From NCBI RefSeq assembly GCF_963576675.1, contig NC_088915.1, positions 86,189,501-86,253,500 of the forward strand: 64,000 nt of DNA, read 5' to 3'. The position numbers were made by a program, and so were the translations under genes. The stretch comes from Euphorbia lathyris. Lineage: Eukaryota; Streptophyta; Magnoliopsida; Malpighiales; Euphorbiaceae. Of the stretch, positions 21,750 to 34,375 are shown piece by piece. The notes below the pieces were generated by a model. That model did not search any database. It was not told the origin of the DNA and worked only from the letters and a program-made list of their open reading frames with translations. The first letter of the stretch is position 1, and each line of letters opens with the position of its first letter.

Positions 21750-22737
21750 TATATATTTCATTATATATTTTATTATATATTTTATTGGTTATTATTAGTT
21801 TTCATCATAATTCACACCCTAAATAAGATTTAACCCATCAAATAAATGATACAAAATGTTTAGACATTTGAGTCTTTAGCTAGACAATTAGGTTTTGATA
21901 AGGAACAAAATAGATTACAAACTTTAATATATATTTCATTGTTTCAAATTTTTTCTCTGAGTTTGTGTCTTCCGGCCACAAGTACCATCTACTATTCTAG
22001 AATCTCGATAATAACATGATTATTTTTATTTATAAATATTTTAAACTCATATGGAGTATGTTATACGGCTTTTTTTTTCTACGCTACTTATTTTGTACAT
22101 GTATGATGAATTTGGTTAAAGCTCGTTAAAAGCTCGATAAAAACTTGGTTCGGTCAAAGTTCGGCTCGGTGAAATCTCATCAAATTCAAATTTTATTTGT
22201 TACCTTTCATCTTTCATCGATTCACAAACTCTTAATTTATGGATGGTTTATTGTTCATCTTAGGTTTTTTTTTTTTTTTATGGAAATCTGATCCCTAAGT
22301 TATAGAGATTTGAAATATTTGATTTGGAGGCTACTCATAAGGAGATGAAAGGGAGCGTAGATGTTTGGTAGAGCCACATTTACGGGTACAAATGAGCCGA
22401 GCCGAATTTTAGGTAGGTTAAGTATTTACTTGTTAATATCTTGAATCGAGCTTTGATGAGTTTTCACCGCACCAAATTTTGATCGAGCCGAGTTTTCATC
22501 AAGCTTAGCTTTTTTTTTTTTATGGAAATCTCATCCCTAAGTCATAAAATCTTCGGCACGATGTTTTCATTCATATGTTTCCGTGCGCTGAAAGTCTTCT
22601 TCACTAATATGATATGTTTCCTATAACATTCATCATTTTTTGCTGTAGCATATATGATGTTTCGCCTCCTATGTCATTCATGATGTTTCGGTATGTAAAA
22701 GTCTTCTTCACGGATATGATATGCCTCTTATTATTTA

Positions 22738-23254
22738 GGGATAAGGTGCAAAATACTTTAACATTTACAGTCCTGAGCAATTTTACCTCCAACATCTAGA
22801 ATGGTGCAATTTTACTCTTAACATTGGTAGCAAAGGGCAATTTTACCCCTAACGTTGACAAGTTTGGTCAATTTCAGACATTATTATAAAACACAGATAT
22901 TTTGTCCCTTATTCTATATCAATTGCATATCAGTTCGTTTAAAAAAATCATATTTACTGTGATTTAATAATAGAATTGGAGATTAATATTTATTAATTCG
23001 GTGAAATATTTTTGATTTTTTTCGTCCAACTCGTAAAATAGATAGTATATTTTTTATTTTTTTCACGTCTAATCATATGTTTATGATTTGTCATTAATGA
23101 GTGATAAAATGACTCATATGTGAAATGTAGATGACAAAATTCATGACCGAGAAGAAAGTTTAATGAATTATTCTTAAAGTTGGTCAAACTTGACAACGTT
23201 ATTGGTAAAATTGCTTTTGGCTGCCAACGTTAGAGGTATTTTTGCACCTTATCC
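22738..23254. mobile_element. Mutator-type MITE (GGATAAGGTGCAAAA family)
   Basis: The ends GGATAAGGTGCAAAATAC and GTATTTTTGCACCTTATCC are inverted repeats. A perfect 10-bp duplication TTATTATTTA lies at 22728-22737 and 23255-23264. The arms hold repeated GCAATTTTACCCCTAAC phrases. Relatives lie at 47604-48073 and about 48117-48685. Overlapping short frames on both strands come from the palindromic arms. Confidence 0.88.
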
Positions 23255-23390
23255 TTATTATTTATAATGTTTTGCTATGCACAATGTTTTCTGACATAAA
23301 TATGATGTATTAATAGCATCGATAATGTTTTGCTACCTTGAAAGTCTCGAGAGATAAAGAGGGGCATGTGATGTCAGAGCACCTCCGACC

Positions 23391-24092
23391 GTTGAGAGGT
23401 GGTTCAATCCCATTGAAGGGGTTGCTAATGCTAATTGCACATTTAATAGGCTTCGCAAATGGAGTGTCGGAGCACCGCGGCTGAAAGGAGAGGTTCAATT
23501 CCTCGTGTGGGTTGAGGGTGACGGTTCAAATTGCACCTTGGTGTCCGAAGTCGTTTTGGCCTTGGCGGGGCCAAAAGGTTGCTAGTTCTTAAGCTATGAG
23601 CTTGAAATTTGCAACATCAACATCATTATATACGAGTATGATGTCTCCTACAGCATTCATGATATATTGATCGAGGATATTTGGAAGAGTTTATTTCTTC
23701 GTTTTGTCTACAACAGGTAATTTGTCGTCCTACTATTTTTTAGCTCTTAAAATATCAATTTTAGGATCTTAGATGGAGGAGTGAAAATACTTATGCCATG
23801 TTTGTTTACTCCATTTTGTTATGTTTATCTTTTTATATTAAAAATGAAAATGATGTTTGGTTAAAGAAATGTTGTTTGCATTTTATACATGAAAAGTAAT
23901 TTTTTTTCCAAAAGTAAGGAATTTCTGCTTTCCCAATAGCATAAACAACTCGTAAACCAAACGATCTCTTACCCTCTAGATCTCATCGACTTGGGTGACT
24001 TAAAATGGAGGTTTTTTACGAGCAACGTGAGATATTTAACTATGTTATTTAGCCTTCAAAAACCTTCATCCAAGTAAACCATTAAGTTGATA
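23391..24092. other. Intergenic DNA without recognised features
   Basis: A slightly GC-richer part (23380-23600) contains the phrase GGGGTTGCTAATGC and similar text, but no frame of protein quality. I see no RNA gene or terminal repeats. Confidence 0.4.
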
Positions 24093-24579
24093 TAAGGATG
24101 CAATGGGAACTGTACCCGTGGATACCCGACACTACATGATCCTAATGGGACTACCTGTATCCTATATAAAAGGGTATACGATCAATCATTGCCCGTGACG
24201 AGTATGAGAATACCTCTCAAGGTATCTGGTACCGTAATAAATCTTTTATATATTGCAAAATATTATTATTTTTTAGATGTAAGATGTGGGATGTGGGATG
24301 TGGGATTTAAACCCCAACATTTTGAATGATACCATTAAACTAATTTATTTTTATTGATTAATGTTCAATTTGTTCAATTTTTAGATGGATGATTTATTAA
24401 ATTTACACTTTGTGAAATTTGTAATATTTTGTTGTTTTAAGTATTGATTCTTAACGAGTATGAGATGTAAAAAATATACTCACTAGGGTAATGAGACATA
24501 TATGGGTAATTAAAATAATAAACGGGTAAGGATTTTGGGTTGACACTATCCTCGGGTACCCTACCCGATACCATCCCTA
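24093..24579. mobile_element. hAT-type MITE (GGGTACCC family)
   Basis: The left end TAAGGATGCAATGGGAAC and right end GATACCATCCCTA are inverted relatives. The flanking octamers AGTTGATA and AGTTTGTA match at six of eight positions. Subterminal parts contain GGATACCCGAC and TACCCTACCCGATACC. It is non-coding. Confidence 0.65.
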
Positions 24580-24599
24580 AGTTTGTATACTTTAATGTG

Positions 24600-25072
24600 G
24601 GGTTAAACGCATCGTTGGTCACTGAACTTATATAGTTGTCTCAATAAAATCACTCAACTTTGAATTTTGTCTCAATTAGGCTAATCTGGTGATTTCAATG
24701 GTTAAAAGAGATCAGAATGATGACATGAATAAAATTCAACTCAGATATCTGATCGAAACGACACATGACATCCATTTATGTGTCATTTAACAGCCACGTA
24801 TCGATTATTTTTAAGAAAAAAACAGAATTTAGTTTTTTTTTCATAAAAATAATCGACATGTGGCTATAGTTAACGTGTCGTTTCGGTTAGACACCTGAGT
24901 TAACTTATACTCACGTGTCAGTCATGACATCATTACGATGCATTTTAACTATTGAAATCACTCAAGTAACATTGAGACAAAACTCAAAATTAAATAATTT
25001 TATTGAAACAAATTAAAGTTGAGTAACTATAGATAACTATATAAATTCAATGACCAACCATGCATTTAACCC
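24600..25072. mobile_element. Mutator-type MITE (GGGTTAAAYGCA family)
   Basis: The ends are GGGTTAAACGCATCGTTGG and ACCATGCATTTAACCC. The flanking decamers CTTTAATGTG and TTTTAACGTC match at seven of ten positions. The interior is palindromic, with repeated ACACGTGGC-type phrases and a poly-A/poly-T pair. A better preserved relative is at 60257-61307. Confidence 0.75.
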
Positions 25073-25490
25073 TTTTAACGTCATGAATTTTTTTTATAGT
25101 TGTAACTTTTATTTTTGGTGGATTATAGAATCTTTTGATAATTAACTTATATTTTTCAATAATCTAATCTATAGGTGACAATGGTGTACACGATTCGAGA
25201 ACATCATACGAACTCAACAAAGATTTGACGGGTAAGTGTTTTATATTAAGTAGATATTAAGTTAAATTTGAAATTATAATAAATGGATCAAAATTAGCAT
25301 GCTAACTAAAAATTGACATAAAAAATATTTAAAACTATTATTATTATATTCTCTCATTTGACATAAAAAAATATTTAAAAAATTATTATTATTATATTCT
25401 CTCATTATTTTACCTATCATCTTAATAATGCTAATATTATGTAATATGATTAGTAGTTATGTGTATTTTCTTTCTTTGACTATGGATTAC

Positions 25491-26128
25491 TAGACTTGTA
25501 ATCGAGCCGAGCCGAGCCGAACTTTGGCCTATTTCATCTCGAATTGCTATAAAATTAACGAGCTCGAAAAACCGAACTTTGGTTTGTTCAAGTTCGATTC
25601 AGTTCATTAGAAAATAAACGAGCTCGAGCCGAGCTTCAAGCTTGTTTCGAACCCAAAATTCTCTTTAAACTTGGTTCATTAAGAAAATTATCTAACCATG
25701 AATTGTTTGTGAGTAAATCGTTAATTATATTTATGAAGTTTGCTCGCAAATACCTCTTTAATTGTGTACATAAACAACCTCACAAGTAAAATTCGTGAAT
25801 AGATAAAACAAGATGCTTACAAATAGTTCGTTTGTTACTTATTTATTATGTTTGTGAACGAACTCATCTAATAGCAAATGAAATAATATTAAGTTTAGAT
25901 ATTTGTGAACTAACACAAAACTAAAATTTGTTCATATATATTCTAATTGAGTCTGCTCGCGAGCTTTCGAGCCAAGCTTTGGCCTACTCAAGCTCGGTTC
26001 ATTTACGAACTGACCTAGTAAATCGTGCTCACGAGCGGCTCGTTTACAAATCTAGCCGAATCGAGCTGAGCTTTTATCCGACCAACCAAGGAGCCGCTCA
26101 TGAGCAGCTCAGCTCATTTATAGCCCCA
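25491..26128. mobile_element. hAT-type MITE (GAGCCGAGC family), second copy
   Basis: It begins TAGACTTGTAATCGAGCCGAGCC and ends CTCATTTATAGCCCCA. The octamers TGGATTAC (25483-25490) and CGGATGAC (26129-26136) match at six of eight positions. The AT-rich core (AAGAAAATTATCTAACCATGAATTG and onward) is nearly collinear with the copy in the OSCA intron at 677-1226. Confidence 0.82.
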
Positions 26129-26136
26129 CGGATGAC

Positions 26137-27372
26137 ATGTAAAATACGAGAGATGAGATTTTATCCATATTTGTCGTAACTCGACAATTGGCATGAATGC
26201 TTCAGTTACACAAATTGACATCTCTAAATATACATTTCTCTCATTCATGTCTCCGACTCTCACATTTTTTCATTTTTTTTCTTACGTTCTTTGTCCATCT
26301 TCGTCGATTAAATCTAGACATCACCTCTCGTTCATCCCGCTCCTTACTTCTCGTTCCTTTCTCGAGTCGCCTCTCTCCGAGATTCCCTATTATTTGTTCT
26401 TTTCTTTTTGTGTAAACTGGTGATACAAGTAGAGAGGTCAATTCTCAAACATTTTCTTTTTAAGTTCATACTTGTTGCAGACCCTTTTCTAAATAGCAAA
26501 CCATAACAGTAAACAGTAGGAAAAACAAACAAACTCATGGTACAAATAATCCTATTAGAATCGGATAGTACCGGCACCCGTTACCATCCCTAACTACGAG
26601 TCTTAAAGAGAAATAGATTTTAATTATTGAGGTATTTTTTCCATTTTTCCATGAACTGAAGGCTTTGTCATGTTTATTATTACTGATGTTTAGGACTTCC
26701 GATCAATTTTGGAGTTAGATTATGCTAGTGCTTATTGGGACAGGGATGAAAACAATTGCTTTTATGATATGCGATTATAATTGATAGATGATTTTAATGT
26801 GTCAAATTAAAAGATCAAACCGAACAAATTACTTTTCCCCTACGGTGTATAAAAATAATAACCGTGTCGCGTCAAAAATTGAAAGCTATAAATGAAGTAT
26901 AATATAATCCTTAAATAATAACTGCATATATACCAGCATTTGCAACAAAAAAAATTACATATAATAATTGCATTCACCAGCATTTGCAACAAAAAATTTC
27001 CTATTAGAACCTGCTAGGATCTTCTCTTAATGACCTATAAATTTCGGTCATCTAGATACTATCCAAAAACAAACCTAGATGACCTCTAAAGTGTCAAAAT
27101 GACTTCTAAAATTGAAAGTTAGATCAACTTTACCCCCATATCGAATTTTAGGAATCAATCAAACCCTCAAATTGGCAAATTTTGTAAAATTTAGGGTAAT
27201 TTGACAAAATTTTGAAAACTTGAGGATTGGATTGATGCCTAAAATTAGATTTGGGTTAAAATGATCACGACCACCAATTTTAAGTGTCATTTCGACTCTT
27301 AATTCCTTCAAAAAATTGCTATACATATATATACCTATATGTTTCATGTACTACTACTACCACTTGGAGAAG
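26137..27372. other. Intergenic DNA downstream of the demethylase gene
   Basis: No gene is recognised. Bases just below 27373 form the 3' UTR of the JmjC gene on the minus strand. A loosely palindromic block near 27050-27310 (GACCTCTAAAGTGTC...and its relative) may be an old MITE; ends not resolved. Confidence 0.4.
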
Positions 27373-30300
27373 CTATGATGGTGCTAGCAGCTCTTCTAAA
27401 CCTTTAACCGCGTTATCAAGGGCGTAGATGATCATTTTCTTGATCTGTTGCAGAAATGAGTAAAAATAAGTAAACTCAGAAACTATGTAATCAAATCCTT
27501 TATGATTACTGTAAAAAATGTGTTTTTTTACCTCAAGTTTGTCTTCTCTAGCCTTGTGGTTCTTCGGAAGTTTCCTATACTCCTTGTTCAACCGAAGGCA
27601 CTCATGGATATTTTCCGGAGAGACGAAATCCACAGCAACTTTTGTACAGGACTGTGTGAGGCCAAAAAGAAGAAAGAAAGCTTTAGTTCTATGGGATCAA
27701 AACAGTGTTGTTGTATAATAATTGTGTTATATGATCTTTATCTTGTTATTGTGTCGGAAATTGATAGCCGAATAAAGCGTGTGTCGAAATGTACCTTGAG
27801 ATTTCTAACTTGGTGTGGGCAACCTGTAGGAATGAATACTGCCTCTCCAACATTTTGCTCAAATGTCCAAGGTTCAACTCCTATGAGTGTGACAATATTT
27901 AAGTAAATGAATAATTTGTAATGAAAGAAACAGAAAATCAAAAATAAAAACCCGGGTTTCTTAAATGTACTAACCGAATTCCTCCTTGAGCTTCTTCTTA
28001 TGCTCCAAAGTTAGATAGAAACTCTGATCATGTATTGGGTGCACAACCTGCACGAAATCAGGTCAACTATAAGTAAATTACAAATGTGACAGGTGGGCAA
28101 TTCAGATTGTCGTGTCAAAATCGTGTTATGTTACAACTCGTGTTTCAAAAGGTGGAATCAGTTACCTGTTTCACTGGTGAACAGAAGGTGTGTCTAAATT
28201 CCATGTAGTGCCTCCTCAGATATTCTTCTAACTTGGGGACATCTTCCCTCCTAAAGATATCCCATAGTGCGCCTCCTCCCGAGTTATCTGTTTCGTTTTC
28301 AGTTAGCTCGCCCTTCAGTCTAACTCTGTTTTGCTCATTGTCAGAAATCTCATATTCACCAGATTCAAAGGCATGCTTATCCAGCCCATTAGATTTTGAT
28401 GCATCAAACTCGTCTTTCCAACTGTTACCGTACTCACCATTCACCTCATCTCTCACCAGACCTTCTCTTTCATCTTGTTTCCTATGTATATGTTTCAGCT
28501 GTTTTATAGCTGCATGCTGTTCTCCAGTTAAGGAGACCTCCGAAGTATGCGTCAATATGTTGACCTACATTAATAGAAAACTTTAGCTTATGAAAAATGT
28601 AATACCTACAAAAATCACATATTAACAGAATCGTTTTACAAGAAGCATAGGCATAACTCAAAGTCTAATTCTAATTTTGAAAAGCATTTTGACAAAATAA
28701 TTTGAGAAGCCACAACTATCAAAAAAAAATTGAGAAGCCACATGTTAAACAAGTATAATGTACTTAAACGTACGTACCGCATCTGACATATCACAGTGAA
28801 GCTTTGTCACAGAATCCCCTCTTCCAAGTTCTTCTCGGGTTCCATAAGCAATGTAAGTTTTTGGACCCAAGTCTGGTTTGAGCATACCAGGTGGAAATTT
28901 CACAGCAATGTTGAGGATACCAGCCTTGGGATCACTGTATTCTTGAAAAGGCAAGGCACTGATAAACTCGTCACAGTGGCGCGGCAAAAGATCTTCAAAT
29001 TTATCAGATGGGGGCCAATCCTTCAGCTTCAGCATCTGAGGCCAGAAGTTATGATATATTCTTCCTTCCATGTACCCCTTGAAAAATTGACGAGTCTTGA
29101 TTTCCACCTGAATATTTCAACAAAATCAGCAAAAAGCAGAAAAAAAATGATATCCAGATCTTGGCAGACATGTGACTTTGATAAAAAAAAAAATACATGG
29201 AACATTATTAGGCTTACCTCACAAGAAGCCAGGCAATCGATGGCTTTGACTTCAGACATCTTGGAGCTTGACTCGAGGTCCAAACTTTCACATAATGCAC
29301 GCCACATGACCATTGGCTCCCAACTCAAATTAGGCGTTACCTTAAGGACATTACGAACTATAACAGGTTCGCCTTTAGCCCAATGCCTTTGGAACTTAAA
29401 AAGCTCTTGATCTTCTTGAATATCATCCAAAGCTGGACAATACAAGTCATTATCATCTGAGCCCTCTCTACAAGCTGCTTTCATCAACCCCTGTCTTCCA
29501 GTATCATAATCCTTTGGCATCAAACTAATCTGTTTTCCGTTATAAAGCCCCAGCAACTCTACAGCCTTCATCTTCAATTCTAAAATCCATCTCATTGGAA
29601 GGATACGCTTTAGCTCCAAGATGCAACCACCACAACCACCCAATTCTTTTGGCGCACAAAAAATGCTCCCATCATAATTTGCATTCCACATGAAATTCGA
29701 TGCCTCAGTTAGATCCTTAGATGGCTCAGTTAGATCCTCAGGATTTTCGAGATCATGAGGCAGTGAATCTCCACCATGCATATAATCATAGCTTTGGTGT
29801 GTATATTGAAACTCCACTGCAGCAGGACTTTGCAAGCTTCCTTCACGAATTTCTTGACAACAGCTGAGGCAGAGTTCATAAGCACAATTCGGACATTTGC
29901 GGTGATAGTCAACAATTGAAGTTGCACAATGGTTGCTGCAGCAGAGCCCAGAAAAAGTCAAAAAATCAGTCTATACAATCATCTTTTTTTGTTCCTTTGC
30001 AATTTTTTCTTGGAAAGAGACTCTTACCAGTAGACACGCTCATCATTATAACAGTAATTCTCTGCTACCTCATGCAAAGGACCTGGTTACAATAGCATTT
30101 TGTTAAGTTAAGTTAAATTCAAAACACAACTCGTAATAAAGCTAAAGGAAAATAGTAAAAGAAAAGCACCTATCCTAGCCTCAATTTGAACCTCTCGAGT
30201 TTGTTGTTCACAGATTTGTTCCATATAGGGAAGAAGGGATTTAATCAAATAGTCCAGATGCTGAGCTTTTTCACAGTCGTCTATATCCCTTCTTGATGTC

Positions 30301-31679
30301 TGACAAGAAATATTATTAATATTCAGAAGAATCCAATAGCTTTTAATAGTGCAAAACAGCTTTTACAAACTGCCAATATTAGGATGCACAAAGGGATGCT
30401 TAAATAAACTTTCAATGCCAAAAAGCAACCATATGAATATTTTTATTAGATCTTTTGCAGCAAGATCTGCAAGCCTAAAATGGCATAAGATCAAAATAGA
30501 TAGATCCAAGACATCTGATATCCTTGTATATCAAGAAGAGTATAACTTATCCCCCAAGCCTAATACAGAAATGGCATCTTGCAGTAACTTCTTTGCTTTT
30601 TTATGAAGTAAATGGAGTAAAAAAAGTCTAATGATGCTTCAAGATTACACACCTTTATCAGTCCAGTGGAGTGCAAACACACATTGCAGTTGCAATTGCT
30701 ACGACAACATGGACATTGTTCTGCAACTTCTTCTTCTGTCATTTCCGGGTACCTGCAATAGAACAACAGAAAAGTAAGGATTCATGATAGTTTCTCATAA
30801 TAGTTGATTATACTCAATTGGCGAACATTGTAACCAGAAAGTTTTACCATATTTTGATACAATGAACACAGTATATTTTGGATTTGCACTTAGTACAAGG
30901 GACGACAGTTTTTCTTTCAGCTTTCATGCACTGATGACACCTTGGTTTTGCTTTTGCTTTTGCTTTTGCTTTGGCCTGCTCAAACCAAATTGAAAATTCT
31001 TAAAACTGAAAAAGACACTTCAGTCAGTAAATATGCATCTTTCTTCCAAGAAAGAAATTACCTTTCGATCTCTTCTTGTAGATGTACAAGATCTATTGAT
31101 GGCACTTCTATCTCTATTTGCACCAGAACCTGATGAACTAGAAGATGCAGATGAATAAGTCAATTTACTGCACTCGTTATCTACCATTTCATTATCTACC
31201 AATCTAGCTCTTTTCCGCCCTCTCATTTTTAAAATGCACAGAGCTTCTAAGACTTCATCTTCAGAATCTGTCTCTTTTTTGCTTTTTCTTTTACAATCTT
31301 CAGAAGGGCTCTCTGAAGAATCAGTTTTCTGTATAGCATAATCTATTTTGCTCCGCCGCTTCCTTGGGATTGCACTACCTCCTAAGAAATCAAAATCAGA
31401 AGGAGTTACCTTCGCTCTCTTTGTGCTCCTTCGGCTTGACCGTTCACCAGTATAATCTTCATCATCTCCACCTGATTTTCTCCCTCGTTTTTTGGCTCCA
31501 TGACAAGAAACATGAGAGTCTCCAGCCATTTTCTGCAATTTCTCATCAGCATCCTGACTTAGCTTCACTCTCTTTTTTCCACCATCATCATTATCTTCAC
31601 CATCAGAGGTTGCTCTAGCCTTCCTCTTCAATTTCCTATCATCACCGTCACCATCTGGTTTAACAACATCTGCCGCCAT
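27373..31679 (-). CDS. JmjC histone H3K9 demethylase, KDM3/IBM1 (JMJ25) type
   Basis: The protein is predicted to be a nuclear Fe(II)/2-oxoglutarate-dependent lysine demethylase that, in this plant family, removes methyl groups from histone H3K9 and keeps genes free of silencing marks. Twelve exons fit with GT/AG borders: 31062-31679, 30848-30975, 30653-30752, 30170-30299, 30028-30082, 29218-29935, 28778-29107, 28166-28564, 27975-28047, 27795-27880, 27532-27651 and 27373-27444 (2829 bp, 942 residues). Domains in order: a basic/acidic N-terminus with several KRK-type localisation signals (1-206); a RING-like zinc finger starting CHQC at 217-220; a second cysteine-rich module around 343-375; and the JmjC domain from about 584. 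Fe(II) ligands H687 and D689 ([10 protein letters not shown]) and H873 (GCPHQVRN) are present. As usual in plant KDM3 proteins, a charged linker (about 700-800) splits the JmjC fold. The start was chosen at 31679 because the upstream extension lacks an ATG and crosses a likely acceptor. Confidence 0.93.
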
Positions 31680-32480
31680 TCTCACTGCAAGTGCAATATC
31701 CAAAATTCACATTCAAATAATCATATAAACTAAACACAACATGTCAATCGTAAATCACACATACAATTCAGAGCCAGAAATAAAAGTATAAGCTAACGCA
31801 ATGACTGAAACAACTGAATTGACTGAGGTCAACTCAACCAATACATATAATTTACACATAACTCAATTGTAAAAAGAACGATGAACAATTAATAAAAACG
31901 CAATTCTTACTGCAAGTGCCAATATCCAAAATTCACATTCAAATAATCATATAAACTGAACACAACATTGATTCTTCCTCCTTCACCATATCAATCGTAA
32001 TCACACATACAATTCAGAGCCAGAAATAAACGTATAACCTAACGCAATGACTGAAACAACTGAATTGACTGAGGTCAACTCAACCAATACATATAATTCA
32101 CACATAACTCAATCGTAAAAAGAACGATCAACAAATAACAAAATCGCAATTCATACGAATTAAAGAGGCAAAAAAAGCAACCTCACCCGAAATCGACGAT
32201 AATGCAACGTATAACCTAACGCAATGACTGAAACAACTGAATTGACTGAGGTCAACTCAACCAATACATATAATTCACACATAACTCAATCGTAAAAATA
32301 ACGATCAACAAATAACAAAATCGCAATTCATACGAATTAAAGAGGCAAAAAAAGAAACCTCACCCGAAATCGACGATAATGCAGTAGTGATCAGAACTGA
32401 AATCGACGCGGTGACTGAATCACGACTGATCGGAGGTGAGAAAGAAAGAAAACCGAGGCGATGGTGGAGATGTCAGACGG
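31680..32480 (-). promoter_or_regulatory. 5' leader/intron of the demethylase gene with tandem duplications
   Basis: A TTGCAG at about 31687-31692 (minus strand), just before the start codon, looks like the acceptor of a 5' UTR intron. A candidate donor GGGTGAGGTT lies within a 177-bp unit that is present twice (32031-32207 and 32208-32385), so the donor exists in two copies. A third, more diverged and partial copy occupies 31686-31911, also repeating the TGCAAGTGC.AATATCCAAAATTC phrase found at 31912. The transcription start is likely beyond 32400, but I see no clear TATA box. Confidence 0.6.
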
Positions 32481-32941
32481 AGAGGAATGTGAACAGGATT
32501 TCTCCTCAAGGCAAAGTCAGTGTTCGCTGCGCTAGAACGAGCTGATCGAGAGATGCGCAGTGGGAAATCGCATCAGTATGGGGTGAAAGGTTGTTGCCCA
32601 ACGCTATGGGAGTACTAACTAATCTAAAGAAGCGAGCAGCAGTTTTAGGGACTAATTAAAACAAAACCGTGGGTTTCTCCTTTTACTTAATTAATTTCCT
32701 TTTCCTTAATTTCTGAATTGATTCCATATTACCATAATTTGACCGACCTATTTTAATTTTTTAAAGGTAAATTCAAAAATAAACACTAGGTCCTGTTTGG
32801 CAAATAGTAGCGGTTAACTGTTAGCTAATACTGTTAACTGTTAGCTGATTATTATTTTGGTTAGCTGATTTGACTAGCTGATTGAGTAGACTTGTTTCGT
32901 AAAAATTAGCTGATTGTTAATAACTGTTTGTATAAAATAAC
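32481..32941. other. Upstream region of the demethylase gene
   Basis: Likely first-exon/promoter sequence up to about 32650, then AT-rich DNA. From about 32790 the text TAGGTCCTGTTTGGCAAATAG and repeated TAACTGTTAGCTGAT mark the left half of an old MITE, whose right half appears to be near 33427-33590. The element at 32942-33415 is inserted into it. Confidence 0.45.
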
Positions 32942-33415
32942 CATAAACCCTACGGAGCCCCCTAAAGTTGCCCCCGAATTTAAAGGACAACCCATTAGGT
33001 ACTCCAACTCCCTGAAAGTGACATAATGTATCTCTTTTTTTTTTTTTAATCTGAGAAAATTCTGATCAATCGTCTTTTGGTTGATTTTCCATATGCAATG
33101 TGACTTTTACCTTCAAAAATTTTTTACCCTTTAGAGCATATTTCGTAATAACCTCTCTAAACTCTTACACACCTTGAAATATCATCCCGAAAGGCCACGT
33201 TGCAAATTTTTATAAAAAGAAAAGTTACATTACATATGGGAAGTTAACCGGAAGGCGAGTGATCCTTATGGGTCAATATCTTCTTTGATTGAGGAAAAAT
33301 AAAGGGTGAGTTATGTCACTTTTAGGGAATTTGAGTAGCTAATGGGTTGTCCCTTAAATTCGGGAGGTAAAGTGACCAAAACATACAACTTAGGGGGCTT
33401 AGTATGGTTTAGACC
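32942..33415. mobile_element. Mutator-type MITE
   Basis: The ends are CATAAACCCTACGGAGCCCCC and the inverted GGGGGCTTAGTATGGTTTAGACC. An 11-bp direct repeat TATAAAATAAC flanks it (32931-32941 and 33416-33426), slightly longer than the usual 9-10 bp. Internal arms share TAATGGGTTGTCC and its complement. It is non-coding. A related left arm is seen at about 62034. Confidence 0.82.
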
Positions 33416-33794
33416 TATAAAATAACAATTAAAAACATGGTAAAATATTTATTTGGGGTTGAATTGTAGTAATTAGATAAAAACATTATTCAAAAGAGAT
33501 GAAGCAATAAGCTAATTGAAAAATACTTCTAAAACTAGCTTTTTCAAAATTAGCTTTTTAAACCTAATAAACTTTTTTAAATCACTATTCACCATACACC
33601 ACTATTAAAATTTTGATAATTAAACTTTCCAAAATACCTCAAATTTCTAATTTTATTTCAAAAAGTTGTTTATATGTAATCTGATGTGTTCACACTTACG
33701 TTAATTTCACAAATTTTTATAATAGGTAGCTTCTATAGTTATTTTTATAAAAGGCTAGTTTCAATAGTCTTAAATTACTATTACTACTATTTTG

Positions 33795-34375
33795 ATAGAT
33801 ATATGAACCGACTGATTCAACTCGTTTGGACCGGAACCGATCGCAATTGCATATAGGAGATAGTTCGAATTTTTAATTTTTAGAACCGATCAGGTTAACT
33901 ATGGACCATTTGATCCAATCTTAATTGAACGGTTTGATCCAATTATATAACAGGTATATTTACTTAAAAAAAATTAATAGGCATGAAAAATGATGTGTTT
34001 ACATTTTTTATCAATTGCATTTTCTCCAAATCGGTTGGAATTGCTGATATGTTAATTTCTCAAATCAATAAATATTAGCATGGTTATAAGAACCAAATCG
34101 GACTGATCAATTCAACTCGATTCGAAACCGGTCACAATTGCAGGTTAGAGGTAGTTCGAATTTTTAATCTTTAAAAATGGGCCAGAACAACTAGAGCCGA
34201 TCAGGTTAAAGGTGGGCCGCTATATCCAATTAGACCCGGTTAGATTGCAGGTATGTTTACTTATAAAAATATTAAATTTTAAGTGAAAAACGGTGTATTT
34301 GTATTTTTTTTTATCAAATGTGTTTCTTTTAAAACAGTTTGAATTTAAGTTCACAAATCAATAGATATTAGCATG
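33795..34375. repeat. Tandem duplication, about 295 bp, two copies
   Basis: Two direct copies both contain GACTGATTCAACTCG or a close variant, TTCGAATTTTTAAT, GATCAGGTTAA, a GGTATGTTTACTTA-like phrase, and end near AATATTAGCATGG. The copies run about 33795-34083 and 34084-34375. Some phrases (GAACCGATC, CGGTTCGGTTT-like) resemble pro-retrotransposon or MITE ends, but no coding is present. Confidence 0.65.

Larger units (their letters stand above)
21040..23390. repeat. Segmental duplication, unit 2, with insertions
   Basis: Blocks homologous to 19680-20140 appear in the same order at about 21040-21098, 22200-22350, 22530-22640 and 23270-23380. Between them are MITEs (21282-21749, 22738-23254) and GAGCCGAGC-type hAT fragments starting near 21100 and near 22130-22510, whose ends I could not pair. 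Confidence 0.5.

Noticed and set aside
22604..22799. Overlapping open frames on both strands
   Set aside because: They lie largely across the start of a palindromic MITE (22738) and a duplicated non-coding block; no protein-like features.
26193..26577. Several overlapping frames of 66-77 codons
   Set aside because: Composition is driven by pyrimidine-rich DNA, frames compete on both strands, and there are no family motifs or splice signals.
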